Assembly (NCBI GenBank): GCA_017307275.1
Contig: JAFKFK010000035.1
Location: forward strand, 1-64,000
Source of the DNA: Alphaproteobacteria bacterium
GTDB taxonomy: Bacteria; Pseudomonadota; Alphaproteobacteria; Reyranellales; Reyranellaceae
Direction: 5' to 3'
DNA length: 64,000 bases
The notes under the pieces: model-generated
The model's input: the letters and a program-made list of their open reading frames with translations, nothing else
What the model was told of the DNA's origin: nothing
The model's database searches: none
In this document: positions 9,601 to 18,468 of the stretch, in pieces
How positions within the stretch are numbered: position 1 is the stretch's first letter
Layout of the letters: every line of letters begins with the position of its first letter
Made by a program: the position numbers and the translations under genes

Positions 9601-10862
9601 TCAATATCGGCGAGATCCGCGAGGTCTTCGGCAGCCTGAAGTCTGTCGTCGACGATCTCACGGAGCTGGGCGCGCTGGGCGCGGAAGCGCCGCTGAACGT
9701 GCGGCCGACGGATCTTGCGGCTTTGATCGGGTCGGAGCTGACGCTCGTGCAAGAAATTGCCCGACAGAAGGGACTCGCGCTTTCGGCCGATCTCGTCGCC
9801 TTGAGCGCCCATGGCTTCGACGTCGATCCCGACAGGGTTCGCCGGGTGGTGCGTAATCTCCTGTCGAACGCCATCAAATACACTGCGCATGGCAGCGTAA
9901 CCCTGAGCGCGAATGTTGGCGACGCTCCAAACGGCGAGGCCTTGATCGCGCTGGTGGTCGAGGACACGGGGCCCGGAATTCCCGAGGAACGGCTGCCTCA
10001 CCTTTTCGAGCCCTTCGACCGCGCGGGCCGTCGGGATTCGGAAGGGTTGGGTCTCGGACTTCTCCTGTCACGTCGGGTCGCCGAACGGATGGGAGGTTCC
10101 CTGACGGCAGAGAATCGTCCCTCCGGCGGAGCGCGCTTCGTGTTCTCATGCATTGCGGCGAAGGGCGGCCCTTTGGTCTTGCAGGGAACGGAGTCGGAGA
10201 CTGCCTCACGCTCCCTGTCGATCCTGATCGTGGAGGACGCAGTCCATGTTCGCCGGCTCATGGCGCGGCTTCTTGTCATTCATGGCCACGACGTGACGGA
10301 AGCAGAGACGATCGCACAGGGGCTCGAGAAGGTGCAGCAGCAGAAGTTCGACTTGTTGCTGCTCGACCTCCATCTTTCCGACGGCGATGGGCTAACGCTG
10401 TTCGAACGATGGCCGGTGGGACGAGAGCGCCCGCCTGTCATCGTGCTGACGGCGGCCGCGACACGCGAAGCCGAGGATCGCGTTAAGCAGACGGGAAGCA
10501 TCTTGCTTCGCAAGCCAATCACGGCAGTCGAACTCCGGTCGGCCATCTCTCGAGCCTGCGGTGGAGCGGAGGCGGCGCCACTGTCCATTGGCTTCGACGC
10601 CGAGATGGCGGGACTCGTTCAAGAGGCCCGCAAGGAAATCATCAAGCGGGCCGTTGAACTGATCGATCTCGTGCAGTCCGACGAACATCGATTCAAGATT
10701 CGGCAGCACGCCCACAAGCTGGCAGGGCTAGCGTCGCAGTTCGATGCGCCGAACATCGCCGAAGCGGCCGACCGTATCGAGCAGGCCTGCGCAGAAGAAA
10801 TCTCCCTGGAGAATTGTCTCGCCGACTTGAAGGTCGCTCTCGCGGAGAGAGTCGGACGATAG
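6690..10862 (+). CDS. AAA-ATPase / hybrid histidine kinase with receiver and HPt domains
   Basis: A 1390-residue signalling protein, apparently cytoplasmic because no membrane helix is evident. Order: a STAND-like AAA ATPase module (Walker A GPSGVGKT, 30-37; Walker B-like VLFVDDWH near 160) and a long helical, TPR-like region (about 380-930). The HisKA domain has phosphoacceptor H948 in GHELRTP, and HATPase_c carries N box RNLLSNAIKYT, DTGPGIP and GLGLGL. The receiver has D1226 (LLLLDLHL), and the C-terminal HPt has H1342 (HAHKLAG). Known relatives often begin with a Ser/Thr kinase domain, which is missing here. All catalytic residues look intact, so a His-Asp-His relay to the co-transcribed OmpR-type regulator is expected. 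The signal is unknown. Confidence 0.92.
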   Translation: MTVFSGRQQERQFLRAALERRASGLLVVRGPSGVGKTALIEQVLQDLTPAAPIIGRGKYADQSSGAGLRPIVDALSQAVDAALDRLYDPASGAASLRDLVGVQYGTLLAAGFTAAGLTGEAAPPATVALLSHEGTVRLVDALVRVLQWLEGFALPVVLFVDDWHRAPNEAVGFVHACSQRGEASLLKLVLAIRGTDATACPATASIVELEPLSPPQQFELLADLLDEPARAHAVMSWLGEHSSGLPFDLCQIALALNRAQAFVGLGTSQRVDPARVTSIDNRNIDNIIIQRAQTLLPEVLRLGVAAALWGDRAPLDILGRCLAQSRVSVRAAAEALQTNSLLRIDGEEIVFLHDRVRTSLLQVLDNTELRSLAHAMSDVLLSEPSIALRQTALRLKLVGGLDEVRDAWLSALFAADAASARLAAQFDLAADFGEAAWSIYQRLANPKASYRLAVLREACFAAAHRRQPQVARERCVRMIAAASNDMDLADAYERSVGVMRLAGAESDAWTFCREGLARFGVRLPTRVGRLRLLLAVLLWKLVGRKARRLVHHDARTEEALISFANAAGYVVWEHSPRHAAYMAIQMATRARLRGYDSALWLSTDTVINAVLKDYRAAATSGDRALAGLRHLRAGRGMTIHRAVIFGRMWRDPYASLIESARQIYDFCVAEGDLVGAANGALNETMWTWRSAETLEEVAAKLEDTGGKAARLGDARVRGEIALLAELVGRLRQPEPLSSDLPDDFVHGKSDVPSLAAVEYLSLVGDWPAILQIIDGFRGKRPIADFHPNSVIWRFYKNLARLKSGLPLDRSDLKFIARAAQENPTDHLGKLLLLEAEHQHRQGKKEGLRPYTDALEAMQKGSSRLELGLAAECAAAAARERGDHAAHERFQAAAAATWSAWGALGKLAMYEALQISPPIRERLALAEAQTAMAQRGALAKERFLVEVGHELRTPLQAMQGLLDLAVERPEEINIGEIREVFGSLKSVVDDLTELGALGAEAPLNVRPTDLAALIGSELTLVQEIARQKGLALSADLVALSAHGFDVDPDRVRRVVRNLLSNAIKYTAHGSVTLSANVGDAPNGEALIALVVEDTGPGIPEERLPHLFEPFDRAGRRDSEGLGLGLLLSRRVAERMGGSLTAENRPSGGARFVFSCIAAKGGPLVLQGTESETASRSLSILIVEDAVHVRRLMARLLVIHGHDVTEAETIAQGLEKVQQQKFDLLLLDLHLSDGDGLTLFERWPVGRERPPVIVLTAAATREAEDRVKQTGSILLRKPITAVELRSAISRACGGAEAAPLSIGFDAEMAGLVQEARKEIIKRAVELIDLVQSDEHRFKIRQHAHKLAGLASQFDAPNIAEAADRIEQACAEEISLENCLADLKVALAERVGR

Positions 10863-11048
10863 CGGATCGTGGCGGCCGTCTCGGCTGCTCTGATCCGTGA
10901 ATGACCCGAATACATTGCGCATTCGTTTCGACGCGTTCGATCACAATGCAAAACGCGGCTCGTTCACAACTTGTCAACGTCGTTGCAGGCATAGTGATCC
11001 GGAAGGCGAAGCCGCAGCGCTCGCCGTGCCGAATGGAGTTCTGCGTCG

Positions 11049-14000
11049 ATGGCATACGTAAAATCCGGATCGCTTCTGACTTCTTCGGGTGGCGTCGATC
11101 TTTTCGGCGGCGATCCGACAATCGCTGCAATTGCCAGCGGTCCCCATGCCGGTGGATACGTCGTCGTATCGTCGTCGGCTCGATATGCGTCCGAGGCGAT
11201 CACGGGAACGGAATATATCGCCGGCCAGGCGATACCCATCATCAGCCTCTACTACACGACCGAACACCGAGTAACCCTCGTCAGTGGAGATGGCAGCGTC
11301 GTCGATCTCAGTAGCGATCCGGCCAGCCTGCAATATGTCGAGCGGCTGCCGTCAGTAGGCCAGGGACCGGAAGGCATAACGGGTGCGACCAGCGGCGTGC
11401 CGGTCGTTCATGCGGATGGCTCGCTAACGATCGTCTTCAACGGAGTGGGGTGGGGGTTCCCGGACGAAATCGGCAACCCGGAGTCGCGTGTCGGCTATAT
11501 CGGCTTCAACGCCGCTGGCGAGGCGGGCGCCGGGCCACTTGCCTTGACGCCAGGTCAGCCGCCCACGGGGACTGCGAGCATCTACGGGTCTTATGGCGGC
11601 TCCGCCACGATCCTGTCCAACGGCGAGATCATGGCGAGCCTGACCCGGTCCGGGTACGACGGTGTCGTCGCCGACACACGGGACAATATTCAACTCTCGA
11701 TCAATTTGGGCTTCGCCGATCGCACGAATCCAGTTGATCCCGAAACAGTAAATCGAGGCGACATACCTGGCGCACTCCAGCAATTCACGAGTGCGGAAAA
11801 GCGCTACACCTCGGTCGAGGCATTTGGGACGGGCGCAGTCGTGGTCTGGAATGACGGCCTGGCCGATCCCACGGACGGTTCCGGCGATCCGTCCCTCGAC
11901 AGCGTCGGCGTGCTTGGTGCCCTGGTCGATGCCGCTGGCAATGTCACGGCGAGCTTCGGCGTCAACCAGACGGTGGCCGGCGTCCAGCTCATCGTGAGCG
12001 ATCGATCGATCGTGGCTCTCGGGCCCGACAAGTTTGCCGTTGTCTGGGAATCACGGGATATCTCGTCGGGCTTCTCTCCCTCTCTGCAATCGGTCTTTGT
12101 CCGGATCTTCTCGGTGGACGGTACGACCGTCTCCGCTGTTACGGGCGACATTGCGCTTGGCATGCCTGGCGACGGAATGGATCGGTCGAGGCCGTCGATT
12201 GCGGCCTTGGCGGATGGCGGCTTCGTCGTTGTCTACGAGCGGGAGACCGATGGCTTCCGTAACGAAGACGACAGCATCGTTGCGGGTGTCGCTGTCCAGC
12301 AGTTCGATGGCGACGGCAATTTTGTCGGTAACGAGGTGACGCTCAGGACGAGGGATGACGCTCCCGCCGGCGGTCTATGGTCGAATCCTACGGTAACGCA
12401 GTTGAGCGACGGCAGGATTGCGGTTGCGGGCGAGGTCTACAATGCAGAGACGTTCGCCTACGAGACTGGTGTTCAGACTCTGGAGCTGAATCAGAGCCCG
12501 ACCGACATCACGATCGACAACAGCACCTTCGCGGCGGACCAAAGCGGTGCCTCCTGGATCTTGATCGGCGCACTCGGCACGACGGACGGTAATCTCTCCG
12601 ACCGGTTCACCTACGAACTGCTGAACAACCCCGGCAATCTGTTCCAGGTCCTCGAAGGCCAGCTCTATGCCGTCGGCCGCACGGAAAACGGCGATACCCA
12701 CTATGAGCCGGGACAGTCCTGGGAACTCCAGATTCGCAGCACCGACAGTGCCGGCGTGAGCGTCGAGCGGACGCTGACGGTCGGCGTTGCGCTTCCGCCC
12801 GACGTCACGCCACCGCTCGATATTTCGGTGGCGACTTCGTTCTCGGATGGCCGCATCCAGGTCGACGAGAACGCCCATGCCGGCTCGGTCATTGCCAGCA
12901 TCGGCGCCTTCGATCCCGACACCCCCTTCGATGGCCTCACTTTCGAGATCGTCGGTTCCGACGGCCGCTTCGCGCTGGAGAAGAGCACGAGCGGCGATTA
13001 CTTCCTGCTGATTGCCAATGGTCCCTTCGACTACGAGACCGCGCCTTTCCACGATATCACGCTCAAGGTTTCCGACAGCAATGGCAGCCGCACCGAGACC
13101 TTCACCGTCCTGGTGAAGGACGAAGCCGAGACGCCGACAACCCCGGTTGATCCGAATCCGCCGACTCCCGTGCCGCCGGCAACCTTTGGTGTCCGAGGGC
13201 CGGGCGGCAGCGTTCAGCCGCTGATCGACCTCGCCGATATCAAGCAGGGCGAGATCGTCTTCGATTGGGCGCCGTCGGTCAGCCAGGCCATCGCGCAGTT
13301 GCTCTTCACCGACACCAACAATCCCTCCTGGATCATGGCGCCGATTGTCACCCAAGCGTTGGCAAGCGGCGACTGGGGGGCGTCGCTTGCCGCGCTGTTC
13401 GGCAATGGCCAGTACAGCGTCCTGATGCAGCAGTTCATGTCGGGCGATGCCGCGTTGCAGAATCCGATCGACGTCGCGACGGCGTTGGCCAACTTTACCG
13501 TCAACCTCGAGACGTTGCAGTTGCTGGCCGCCAATGGCGGTTCGTCGCTGGGACTCGGAGCGGGCGAGTCGGCGACGGCGGGCAACTGGATCCACCTCAA
13601 CACCACGAGTTCTACCCTGCCCAACGGTACGCTGATCGCCTATGCGACCGATGGCGATGGCAACATGCTGGCGCGCGACGGTTCGATCACAGCCTCCGTC
13701 GAGGCGGCGGCACTCGGTCGTATCGGCCTCGTGGCGAGCGACAGCGGCGTGACGTTCTTCAGCGGCGAGCAGTCGATCTATCTCCCGGTCGGCAGGGAGC
13801 TAGGGTTTGCCATCGTTGCCGGTAACGGCGTCATCGATGCCAATCCCACCGTCAACATCACCGGCGGCGATGGAATGCTGGACGTGACGGTGAGCGGCAG
13901 TTTCGGCCGCATCAATCTCACCGCGCAGGTCGACAATACGCTGAGCGAGGCGGCGACCCTGGCCTCCAGCCAACGGCTCACCGACCAAGCCTGGGTCTAC

Positions 14001-14441
14001 CTGACGAAGGGGACTAGCGTCGACGTCGATCTCGCCTGGAGCGGCAGCTACGTGAACACGCTGCACTTCGTGCGCATGGAAATCGATCCCACCGATCCGA
14101 CGCAATGGCAGGTCGGCGGCGTCGACTACGGCAACACGTCGGGCTTCCGCGATGCCGTGCAGGCCAACTGGGAGACGTTCTCCACGACTCAGGGTAACTC
14201 GACGGGCACGGCCTCCAGCGTCTGGACGGTTCAAGGCGAAAGCGGCTACTACGCGCCCGTCCTTGTCACGCCCGACGGCATGTGGAGCATCGACAGTGCG
14301 CCGGGCAATACGGCGAATGCCGACGGTCGGCAGCACATCCGGAATTTCGGTGAGAATATCTTTGGCTTCGAGGACATGAGCGCCAGCAAGGGCGCAGACT
14401 TCGACTACAACGACATGATCATGAAGCTCACCGTTCTCTGA
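11049..14441 (+). CDS. Large cadherin-like / DUF4114 putative surface or secreted protein
   Basis: A 1130-residue acidic, Gly/Asp/Thr-rich and cysteine-poor protein, typical of exported adhesins. No N-terminal signal peptide is visible. Residues 1-480 carry about six blade-like repeats of the type LxDGGFVVVYE / DKFAVVWES, suggesting a beta-propeller. Residues 490-700 hold two cadherin-like Ig folds (the second around GSVIASIGAFDPDTPFDG). The C-terminal ~130 residues resemble DUF4114, with the putative calcium-binding motif GFEDMSASKGADFDYNDM. The extreme end MIMKLTVL fits a type I secretion signal, but no ABC exporter lies nearby. It follows the phosphorelay genes by 186 bp on the same strand. 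Role in adhesion or biofilm is inference. Confidence 0.75.
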   Translation: MAYVKSGSLLTSSGGVDLFGGDPTIAAIASGPHAGGYVVVSSSARYASEAITGTEYIAGQAIPIISLYYTTEHRVTLVSGDGSVVDLSSDPASLQYVERLPSVGQGPEGITGATSGVPVVHADGSLTIVFNGVGWGFPDEIGNPESRVGYIGFNAAGEAGAGPLALTPGQPPTGTASIYGSYGGSATILSNGEIMASLTRSGYDGVVADTRDNIQLSINLGFADRTNPVDPETVNRGDIPGALQQFTSAEKRYTSVEAFGTGAVVVWNDGLADPTDGSGDPSLDSVGVLGALVDAAGNVTASFGVNQTVAGVQLIVSDRSIVALGPDKFAVVWESRDISSGFSPSLQSVFVRIFSVDGTTVSAVTGDIALGMPGDGMDRSRPSIAALADGGFVVVYERETDGFRNEDDSIVAGVAVQQFDGDGNFVGNEVTLRTRDDAPAGGLWSNPTVTQLSDGRIAVAGEVYNAETFAYETGVQTLELNQSPTDITIDNSTFAADQSGASWILIGALGTTDGNLSDRFTYELLNNPGNLFQVLEGQLYAVGRTENGDTHYEPGQSWELQIRSTDSAGVSVERTLTVGVALPPDVTPPLDISVATSFSDGRIQVDENAHAGSVIASIGAFDPDTPFDGLTFEIVGSDGRFALEKSTSGDYFLLIANGPFDYETAPFHDITLKVSDSNGSRTETFTVLVKDEAETPTTPVDPNPPTPVPPATFGVRGPGGSVQPLIDLADIKQGEIVFDWAPSVSQAIAQLLFTDTNNPSWIMAPIVTQALASGDWGASLAALFGNGQYSVLMQQFMSGDAALQNPIDVATALANFTVNLETLQLLAANGGSSLGLGAGESATAGNWIHLNTTSSTLPNGTLIAYATDGDGNMLARDGSITASVEAAALGRIGLVASDSGVTFFSGEQSIYLPVGRELGFAIVAGNGVIDANPTVNITGGDGMLDVTVSGSFGRINLTAQVDNTLSEAATLASSQRLTDQAWVYLTKGTSVDVDLAWSGSYVNTLHFVRMEIDPTDPTQWQVGGVDYGNTSGFRDAVQANWETFSTTQGNSTGTASSVWTVQGESGYYAPVLVTPDGMWSIDSAPGNTANADGRQHIRNFGENIFGFEDMSASKGADFDYNDMIMKLTVL

Positions 14442-14471
14442 GCGAAGGGCTCGGAAGAGCTGGCAAGCGCA

Positions 14472-14494
14472 CGGGTGTCAGTTTGTGACACCCG
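14472..14494 (+). terminator. Hairpin after the DUF4114 protein gene
   Basis: A perfect 9-bp inverted repeat (CGGGTGTCA / TGACACCCG) with a 5-base loop begins 30 bases after the stop codon and is followed by TTTC. It is a plausible intrinsic terminator with a short T-run, in the gap between the convergent DUF4114 and acyl-CoA dehydrogenase genes. Confidence 0.55.
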
Positions 14495-14578
14495 TTTCGG
14501 GATACAAGGCATCGGCGTTCGGCAATTCATTGCACGACAGCAGATGCTGTCGTGCCCATTGCCTTTCGCCAGAATTGT

Positions 14579-15844
14579 CTAGTGGCGGCTCAGCTCGGCG
14601 CGTCCCACCACCATGTGATGCACTTCGTCCGGGCCATCGGCGAAGCGGAGATGCCGCTGGTTGGTGTACATGTCGGCAAGCGGCGTCCATTGCGAGATGC
14701 CGGTTGCGCCGTGGATCTGGATCGCTTGGTCGATGATCTGGCAAACGCGCTCGGGCACCATGGCCTTGACCATGCTGACCCACACGCGCGCTTCGCGGTT
14801 ACCCAGCACGTCCATCGCCTTGGCGGCCTTCAGCACCATGAGCCGCATCGCCTCGATCTCGATACGCGCCCGCGACACGGTCTCCAGATTCTTGCCGAGC
14901 TGGATGAGCTGCTTGCCGAACGCGGTACGGTTGGAACCGCGCTTGACCAGCAGATCGAGCGCCTTCTCGGCCTGGCCGATCGAGCGCATGCAGTGATGGA
15001 TGCGGCCCGGGCCGAGGCGCACCTGCGAGATCTCGAAACCGCGACCCTCGCCCAGCAGCATGTTCGCCTCGGGGACGCGCACATTCTCGAACTTGAGATG
15101 CATGTGGCCACGCGGCGCATGGTCATGCCCGAAGACCTGCATCGGCCCCAGGATGCGCACACCCGGCGTATCCATGGGCACCAGGATCTGCGACTGCTGG
15201 AACTGCGGTGAGGCGTCGGGGCTGGTCTTGACCATGACGATCATGATCTTGCAGCGAGGATCGCCGGCGCCGGAGATGTAGTACTTCTCGCCGTTGATCA
15301 CCCACTCGCCGCCGACCAGCTCGGCGCGCGTGGCGACGTTCTTGGCATCGGAGGAGGCGACGCCCGGTTCGGTCATCGCATAGGCCGAGCGTATCTCGCC
15401 GTTCAGCAGCGGCTTCAGCCACTTCTCTTTCTGCGCGGGCGTGCCGACCCGCTCGAGGACTTCCATGTTGCCAGTGTCCGGCGCCGAGCAGTTCAGCGTC
15501 TCCGAGGCCAGGGGCTGCTTGCCCAGTTCGGCGGCAATGTAGGCATAGTCGAGGTTGGTCAGGCCCTGCCCAATCTCCGAGTTGGGCAAGAAGAAGTTCC
15601 ACAGGCCCGAGGCCTTGGCCTTGTTCTTGGCGACCTCCAGTAACTCAAGTTGGCCCGGCGCCCAGCTCCACGGATCCTTGCGGCCTTCACCCAGCCGGAA
15701 GAACTCTTCGGACATCGGGGCCACGTTCTCGTCGATGTGCTTCTTCACGGCGTCGAACAGCGGCTTGGCCGCCTTGGACATTGCGAGGTTGTTCAGCTCG
15801 GCATCGAGATCGGGGCGGGGAGCCGGGGCGGGCTTCGGTTGCAT
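14579..15844 (-). CDS. Acyl-CoA dehydrogenase (ACAD10/11-like)
   Basis: A 421-residue FAD-dependent acyl-CoA dehydrogenase that introduces the alpha-beta double bond in acyl-CoA thioesters. The N-terminal helical domain is about 1-150, followed by the middle beta domain (signature SAYAMTEPGVASSDA) and the C-terminal four-helix domain. Motifs GPGRIHHCMR and IHGATGISQWTPLA are typical of the ACAD10/11 subgroup, which often acts on branched or unusual acyl chains. The ATG at 15844 follows GAGGAAG; a longer open frame upstream is low-complexity and lacks such a site. It is divergent from the flavin oxidoreductase gene. Substrate unknown. Confidence 0.92.
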   Translation of the reverse strand: MQPKPAPAPRPDLDAELNNLAMSKAAKPLFDAVKKHIDENVAPMSEEFFRLGEGRKDPWSWAPGQLELLEVAKNKAKASGLWNFFLPNSEIGQGLTNLDYAYIAAELGKQPLASETLNCSAPDTGNMEVLERVGTPAQKEKWLKPLLNGEIRSAYAMTEPGVASSDAKNVATRAELVGGEWVINGEKYYISGAGDPRCKIMIVMVKTSPDASPQFQQSQILVPMDTPGVRILGPMQVFGHDHAPRGHMHLKFENVRVPEANMLLGEGRGFEISQVRLGPGRIHHCMRSIGQAEKALDLLVKRGSNRTAFGKQLIQLGKNLETVSRARIEIEAMRLMVLKAAKAMDVLGNREARVWVSMVKAMVPERVCQIIDQAIQIHGATGISQWTPLADMYTNQRHLRFADGPDEVHHMVVGRAELSRH

Positions 15845-15878
15845 GGGGACTTCCTCTGTTCTCAGGTTTGACTGTCCA

Positions 15879-15906
15879 TCCCTACAGACCTCCTTTGACA
15901 GGTCAA
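15879..15906 (-). promoter_or_regulatory. Candidate promoter and overlapping palindrome upstream of the acyl-CoA dehydrogenase
   Basis: On the minus strand TTGACC (15906-15901) is spaced 16 bases from TAGGGA (15884-15879), a plausible -35/-10 pair 35 bases before the start codon. The -35 overlaps the inverted repeat TTGACAGGTCAA (15895-15906), which could be an operator. Assigned by eye only. Confidence 0.3.
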
Positions 15907-16023
15907 TCCTCACCCTTTCCGAACGTTCCCCGGCAGTTTCTGGCTGCGAAAAGCGGGCGGCCGGCCCCCTTGCCCCGGCGCGCTCAGGCCTCATGCTGTT
16001 GGCCCAATCGGAGGGACGCTTTC

Positions 16024-17241
16024 ATGAAGTTCGGCATCTTCTATGAACTGCAGTTGCCGCGGCCCTGGAATGACGGCGACGAGCACAAGCTCTACCTCAA
16101 TGCCCTGGAGCAGCTCGAACTGGCCGATCGCCTGGGCTACGACCATGCCTGGCAGGTCGAGCACCACTTCCTCGAGGAATATTCCCACTCGCCGTCGCCT
16201 GAATCCTTTCTCGCCGCCGCCAGCCAGCGCACCAAGAAGATCCGCCTCGGCCACGGCATCTACCAGCTGACGACCAACCATCCCGCCCGCGTCGCCGAAA
16301 GGGTCGCCACGCTCGACCTGCTGTCCAGTGGTCGCTGCGAGTTCGGCATGGGCGAAAGCGCGTCCATCACCGAACTGGAACCGTTCGGCGTCAACATGGA
16401 GAACAAGCGCGAGGTTTTCGAAGAAGCGGTGCGTGCGATCATCCCCATGTTCAAGGATGGCCCCAGCGAGCATCGCGGCAAGTACTTCAACATGCCGCTG
16501 CGCCATGTGATGCCCAAGCCACTGCAGAAGCCGCATCCGCCGCTCTGGGTCGCGTGTTCGCAACTTGAAACGCTGGCCAAGTGTGGTGAATGGGGCTTTG
16601 GGGCGCTGGGCTTTCAGTTCGTGTCAGCCGATGCTGCCCATGCCTGGGTGCATGCCTACTACAACGCCTTCGTTAAACGTCAGAAGAAGCTCGCCGACTA
16701 CAGGACGAACCCCAACATCGCCTTGGTCTCGTTCTTCATGTGCGCCAAGACGGACGAAGAAGCCCGCGAACGTGCCGACGGCTGCACCTTCTTCCAGTTT
16801 GCCCTGCGCTTCTACGGCCAGTCGGCCGGGCGGGCCCGGCCGCCGGCCGGCACGGTCAACATGTGGGACGAGTACAATAAGTGGAAGAAGGCCAATCCCG
16901 AGGCACACGCTGCGGCGCTGCGCGGCGGCCTGATCGGCTCGCCCGAGACCATCCGGCGCAAGCTGCGCAAGTTCCAAGCCTCGAACATCGATCAGGTCGT
17001 GCTCCTCAACCAGGCCGGCCGCAACACGCACGAGCACATCTGCGAATCGCTCGAGCTTTTCGCAAAGGAAGTGATGCCGGAGTTCCACGCGGCGCATCCG
17101 CAGCTCCTCAAATGGAAGGAGCAGGTGTTGAACCGGGAGATAGAACTCGACGAAATCGACACCTCCGCCTTTACCGACCGGTACGGTGGCACCATGAAGA
17201 GCATCTCGCCGGCCACATCGAAGGCGCAGGCAGCCGAATAG
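16024..17241 (+). CDS. LLM-class (luciferase-like) flavin-dependent oxidoreductase
   Basis: A 405-residue bacterial-luciferase-like TIM-barrel protein that would use reduced flavin, FMNH2 or F420H2, with oxygen. It starts MKFGIFYELQLPRPW and contains the family segments RIRLGHGIYQLTTNHP-like (about 72-88) and RVATLDLLSSGRCEFGMGES (about 93-110). The C-terminal part GLIGSPETIRRKLRKF is the usual end of the fold. I chose the ATG at 16024, where similarity to the family begins; an upstream in-frame extension is Pro/Arg-rich and not credible. It is divergent from the acyl-CoA dehydrogenase gene across 179 bp. Substrate unknown; monooxygenation of a small organic compound is the usual role. Confidence 0.9.
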   Translation: MKFGIFYELQLPRPWNDGDEHKLYLNALEQLELADRLGYDHAWQVEHHFLEEYSHSPSPESFLAAASQRTKKIRLGHGIYQLTTNHPARVAERVATLDLLSSGRCEFGMGESASITELEPFGVNMENKREVFEEAVRAIIPMFKDGPSEHRGKYFNMPLRHVMPKPLQKPHPPLWVACSQLETLAKCGEWGFGALGFQFVSADAAHAWVHAYYNAFVKRQKKLADYRTNPNIALVSFFMCAKTDEEARERADGCTFFQFALRFYGQSAGRARPPAGTVNMWDEYNKWKKANPEAHAAALRGGLIGSPETIRRKLRKFQASNIDQVVLLNQAGRNTHEHICESLELFAKEVMPEFHAAHPQLLKWKEQVLNREIELDEIDTSAFTDRYGGTMKSISPATSKAQAAE

Positions 17242-17352
17242 CCGACCTTCTCTCGCGGGCGAGCTTCAGCGCACCAAGGACATCGAGGCCCATGTCGGCG
17301 CTAAGGATAGATCCAGTATCGGCCGCGTGTAGGTGATCAAGACAGTCTAGCA

Positions 17353-17382
17353 GGCAAAGAAAAAGCGGCCCGCGAGGGCCGC
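17353..17382 (-). terminator. Intrinsic terminator of the OmpA-family gene
   Basis: On the minus strand the perfect 7-bp stem GCGGCCC / GGGCCGC with a 4-base loop is followed by TTTTTCTTT. It starts 24 bases after the OmpA-gene stop codon. Confidence 0.85.
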
Positions 17383-17406
17383 CCTTCTGTAGTTCTGTCG
17401 CCGGTC

Positions 17407-18369
17407 TTACTGAACGACGATTTCGACGCGCCGGTTCTGCGGCTCGCGAACATTGTCGCCGGTCTGGACCAGCAGGCCCTGCTCGCCACGGCCGATCACC
17501 GCGATCGCGGTTGCCGGCACGCCGTTACGGATGAGGGCGTCCTTTACCGCGTTGGCGCGGCGCAGCGACAGCGCCATGTTGTACTGATCCGAGCCCGACG
17601 TATCGGTGTGGCCCGTCGCCGTGATGCGCGCATTGCCCTTGGCCCGGTAGGCATCGGCCGCCTGCTTGACGACGTTCAGCGAGGCTTGAGACAGACGCGA
17701 GCTATCCCAGTCGAAGAACACCATGAACGAGGGGGGTGCCACGGGCGCCGCCGACGGTGGCGGTGGCGCAGCGGCCGGGGGGGCGAACTTGTACTGCGCG
17801 CCGAGGATGGTCGCGAAGTTGTTGTTGCTGTAGGTCACGTTCGTGCCGCCGATACTGACCGACGGATTCGTCGTGCCGATGTAGCGGCCTTCGAGCGCGA
17901 TGCGCCACTGGCTATCGACGTTCCAACCGAGGCCGAGAATGCCCTGATAGGCGAACACCGTCGAGCCGAGTGCCGTATTGCTGTCGACGAAGCCGACACC
18001 GGCACCTGCGCCGACATACGGCGTAAAGGCCGAGGCGGGGAAGAAGTCGTAGAGCACCTTGCCCATGATCTGGAGCTGGCCGGCCGTGCCGGTGAAATTG
18101 GCGAGCGGGGTGCTGGCGGTAATCGGTACCCGGCCGTAGGCCACCTCCAGCTCGATGCGCGGACCGACGAAGTCGTAGCCGATCAAGCCGCCGACACCCC
18201 AGCCAGTCGAACTGGTGATGGATCCGCCGACGCTGGTTGACGTGTTGAGGAACCAGGCGAGACCGCCGCCGGCGCCGATATAGAACCCGGGCAATGGGTT
18301 GATTTCCTGGGCGTGCCCAACCGAGGGCAACAAGATAGCTGCTGCTATGACGGATACTGCCTTCTTCAT
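17407..18369 (-). CDS. OmpA-family outer-membrane protein
   Basis: A 320-residue envelope protein with a signal peptide (residues 1-21, cleavage after GHA). The N-terminal eight-stranded beta-barrel spans about 25-190 (FYIGAGGGLAW...). A Pro/Ala-rich linker leads to the periplasmic OmpA peptidoglycan-binding domain at about 210-320. That domain has the conserved Asp and Arg in GHTDTSGSDQYNMALSLRRA and ends NRRVEIVVQ. It links the outer membrane to the cell wall. The ATG at 18369 is preceded by GGGGGAG; the open frame extends further upstream but without export logic. It is flanked by a strong terminator downstream and a palindrome upstream. Confidence 0.93.
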   Translation of the reverse strand: MKKAVSVIAAAILLPSVGHAQEINPLPGFYIGAGGGLAWFLNTSTSVGGSITSSTGWGVGGLIGYDFVGPRIELEVAYGRVPITASTPLANFTGTAGQLQIMGKVLYDFFPASAFTPYVGAGAGVGFVDSNTALGSTVFAYQGILGLGWNVDSQWRIALEGRYIGTTNPSVSIGGTNVTYSNNNFATILGAQYKFAPPAAAPPPPSAAPVAPPSFMVFFDWDSSRLSQASLNVVKQAADAYRAKGNARITATGHTDTSGSDQYNMALSLRRANAVKDALIRNGVPATAIAVIGRGEQGLLVQTGDNVREPQNRRVEIVVQ

Positions 18370-18468
18370 CGGCCGAACTCCCCCTGCGTCGCTGTCTGGA
18401 TACACTCTACACGGACCGCGAGAGTTTGGCTGCTTCCTCTCCTTAACTCTCATTCGGCCCCTCTCTGG

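Noticed and set aside
12375..13595. 406-codon open frame antisense to the DUF4114 protein gene
   Set aside because: Arg-rich composition typical of antisense frames, no start context, and the sense frame has recognisable domains.
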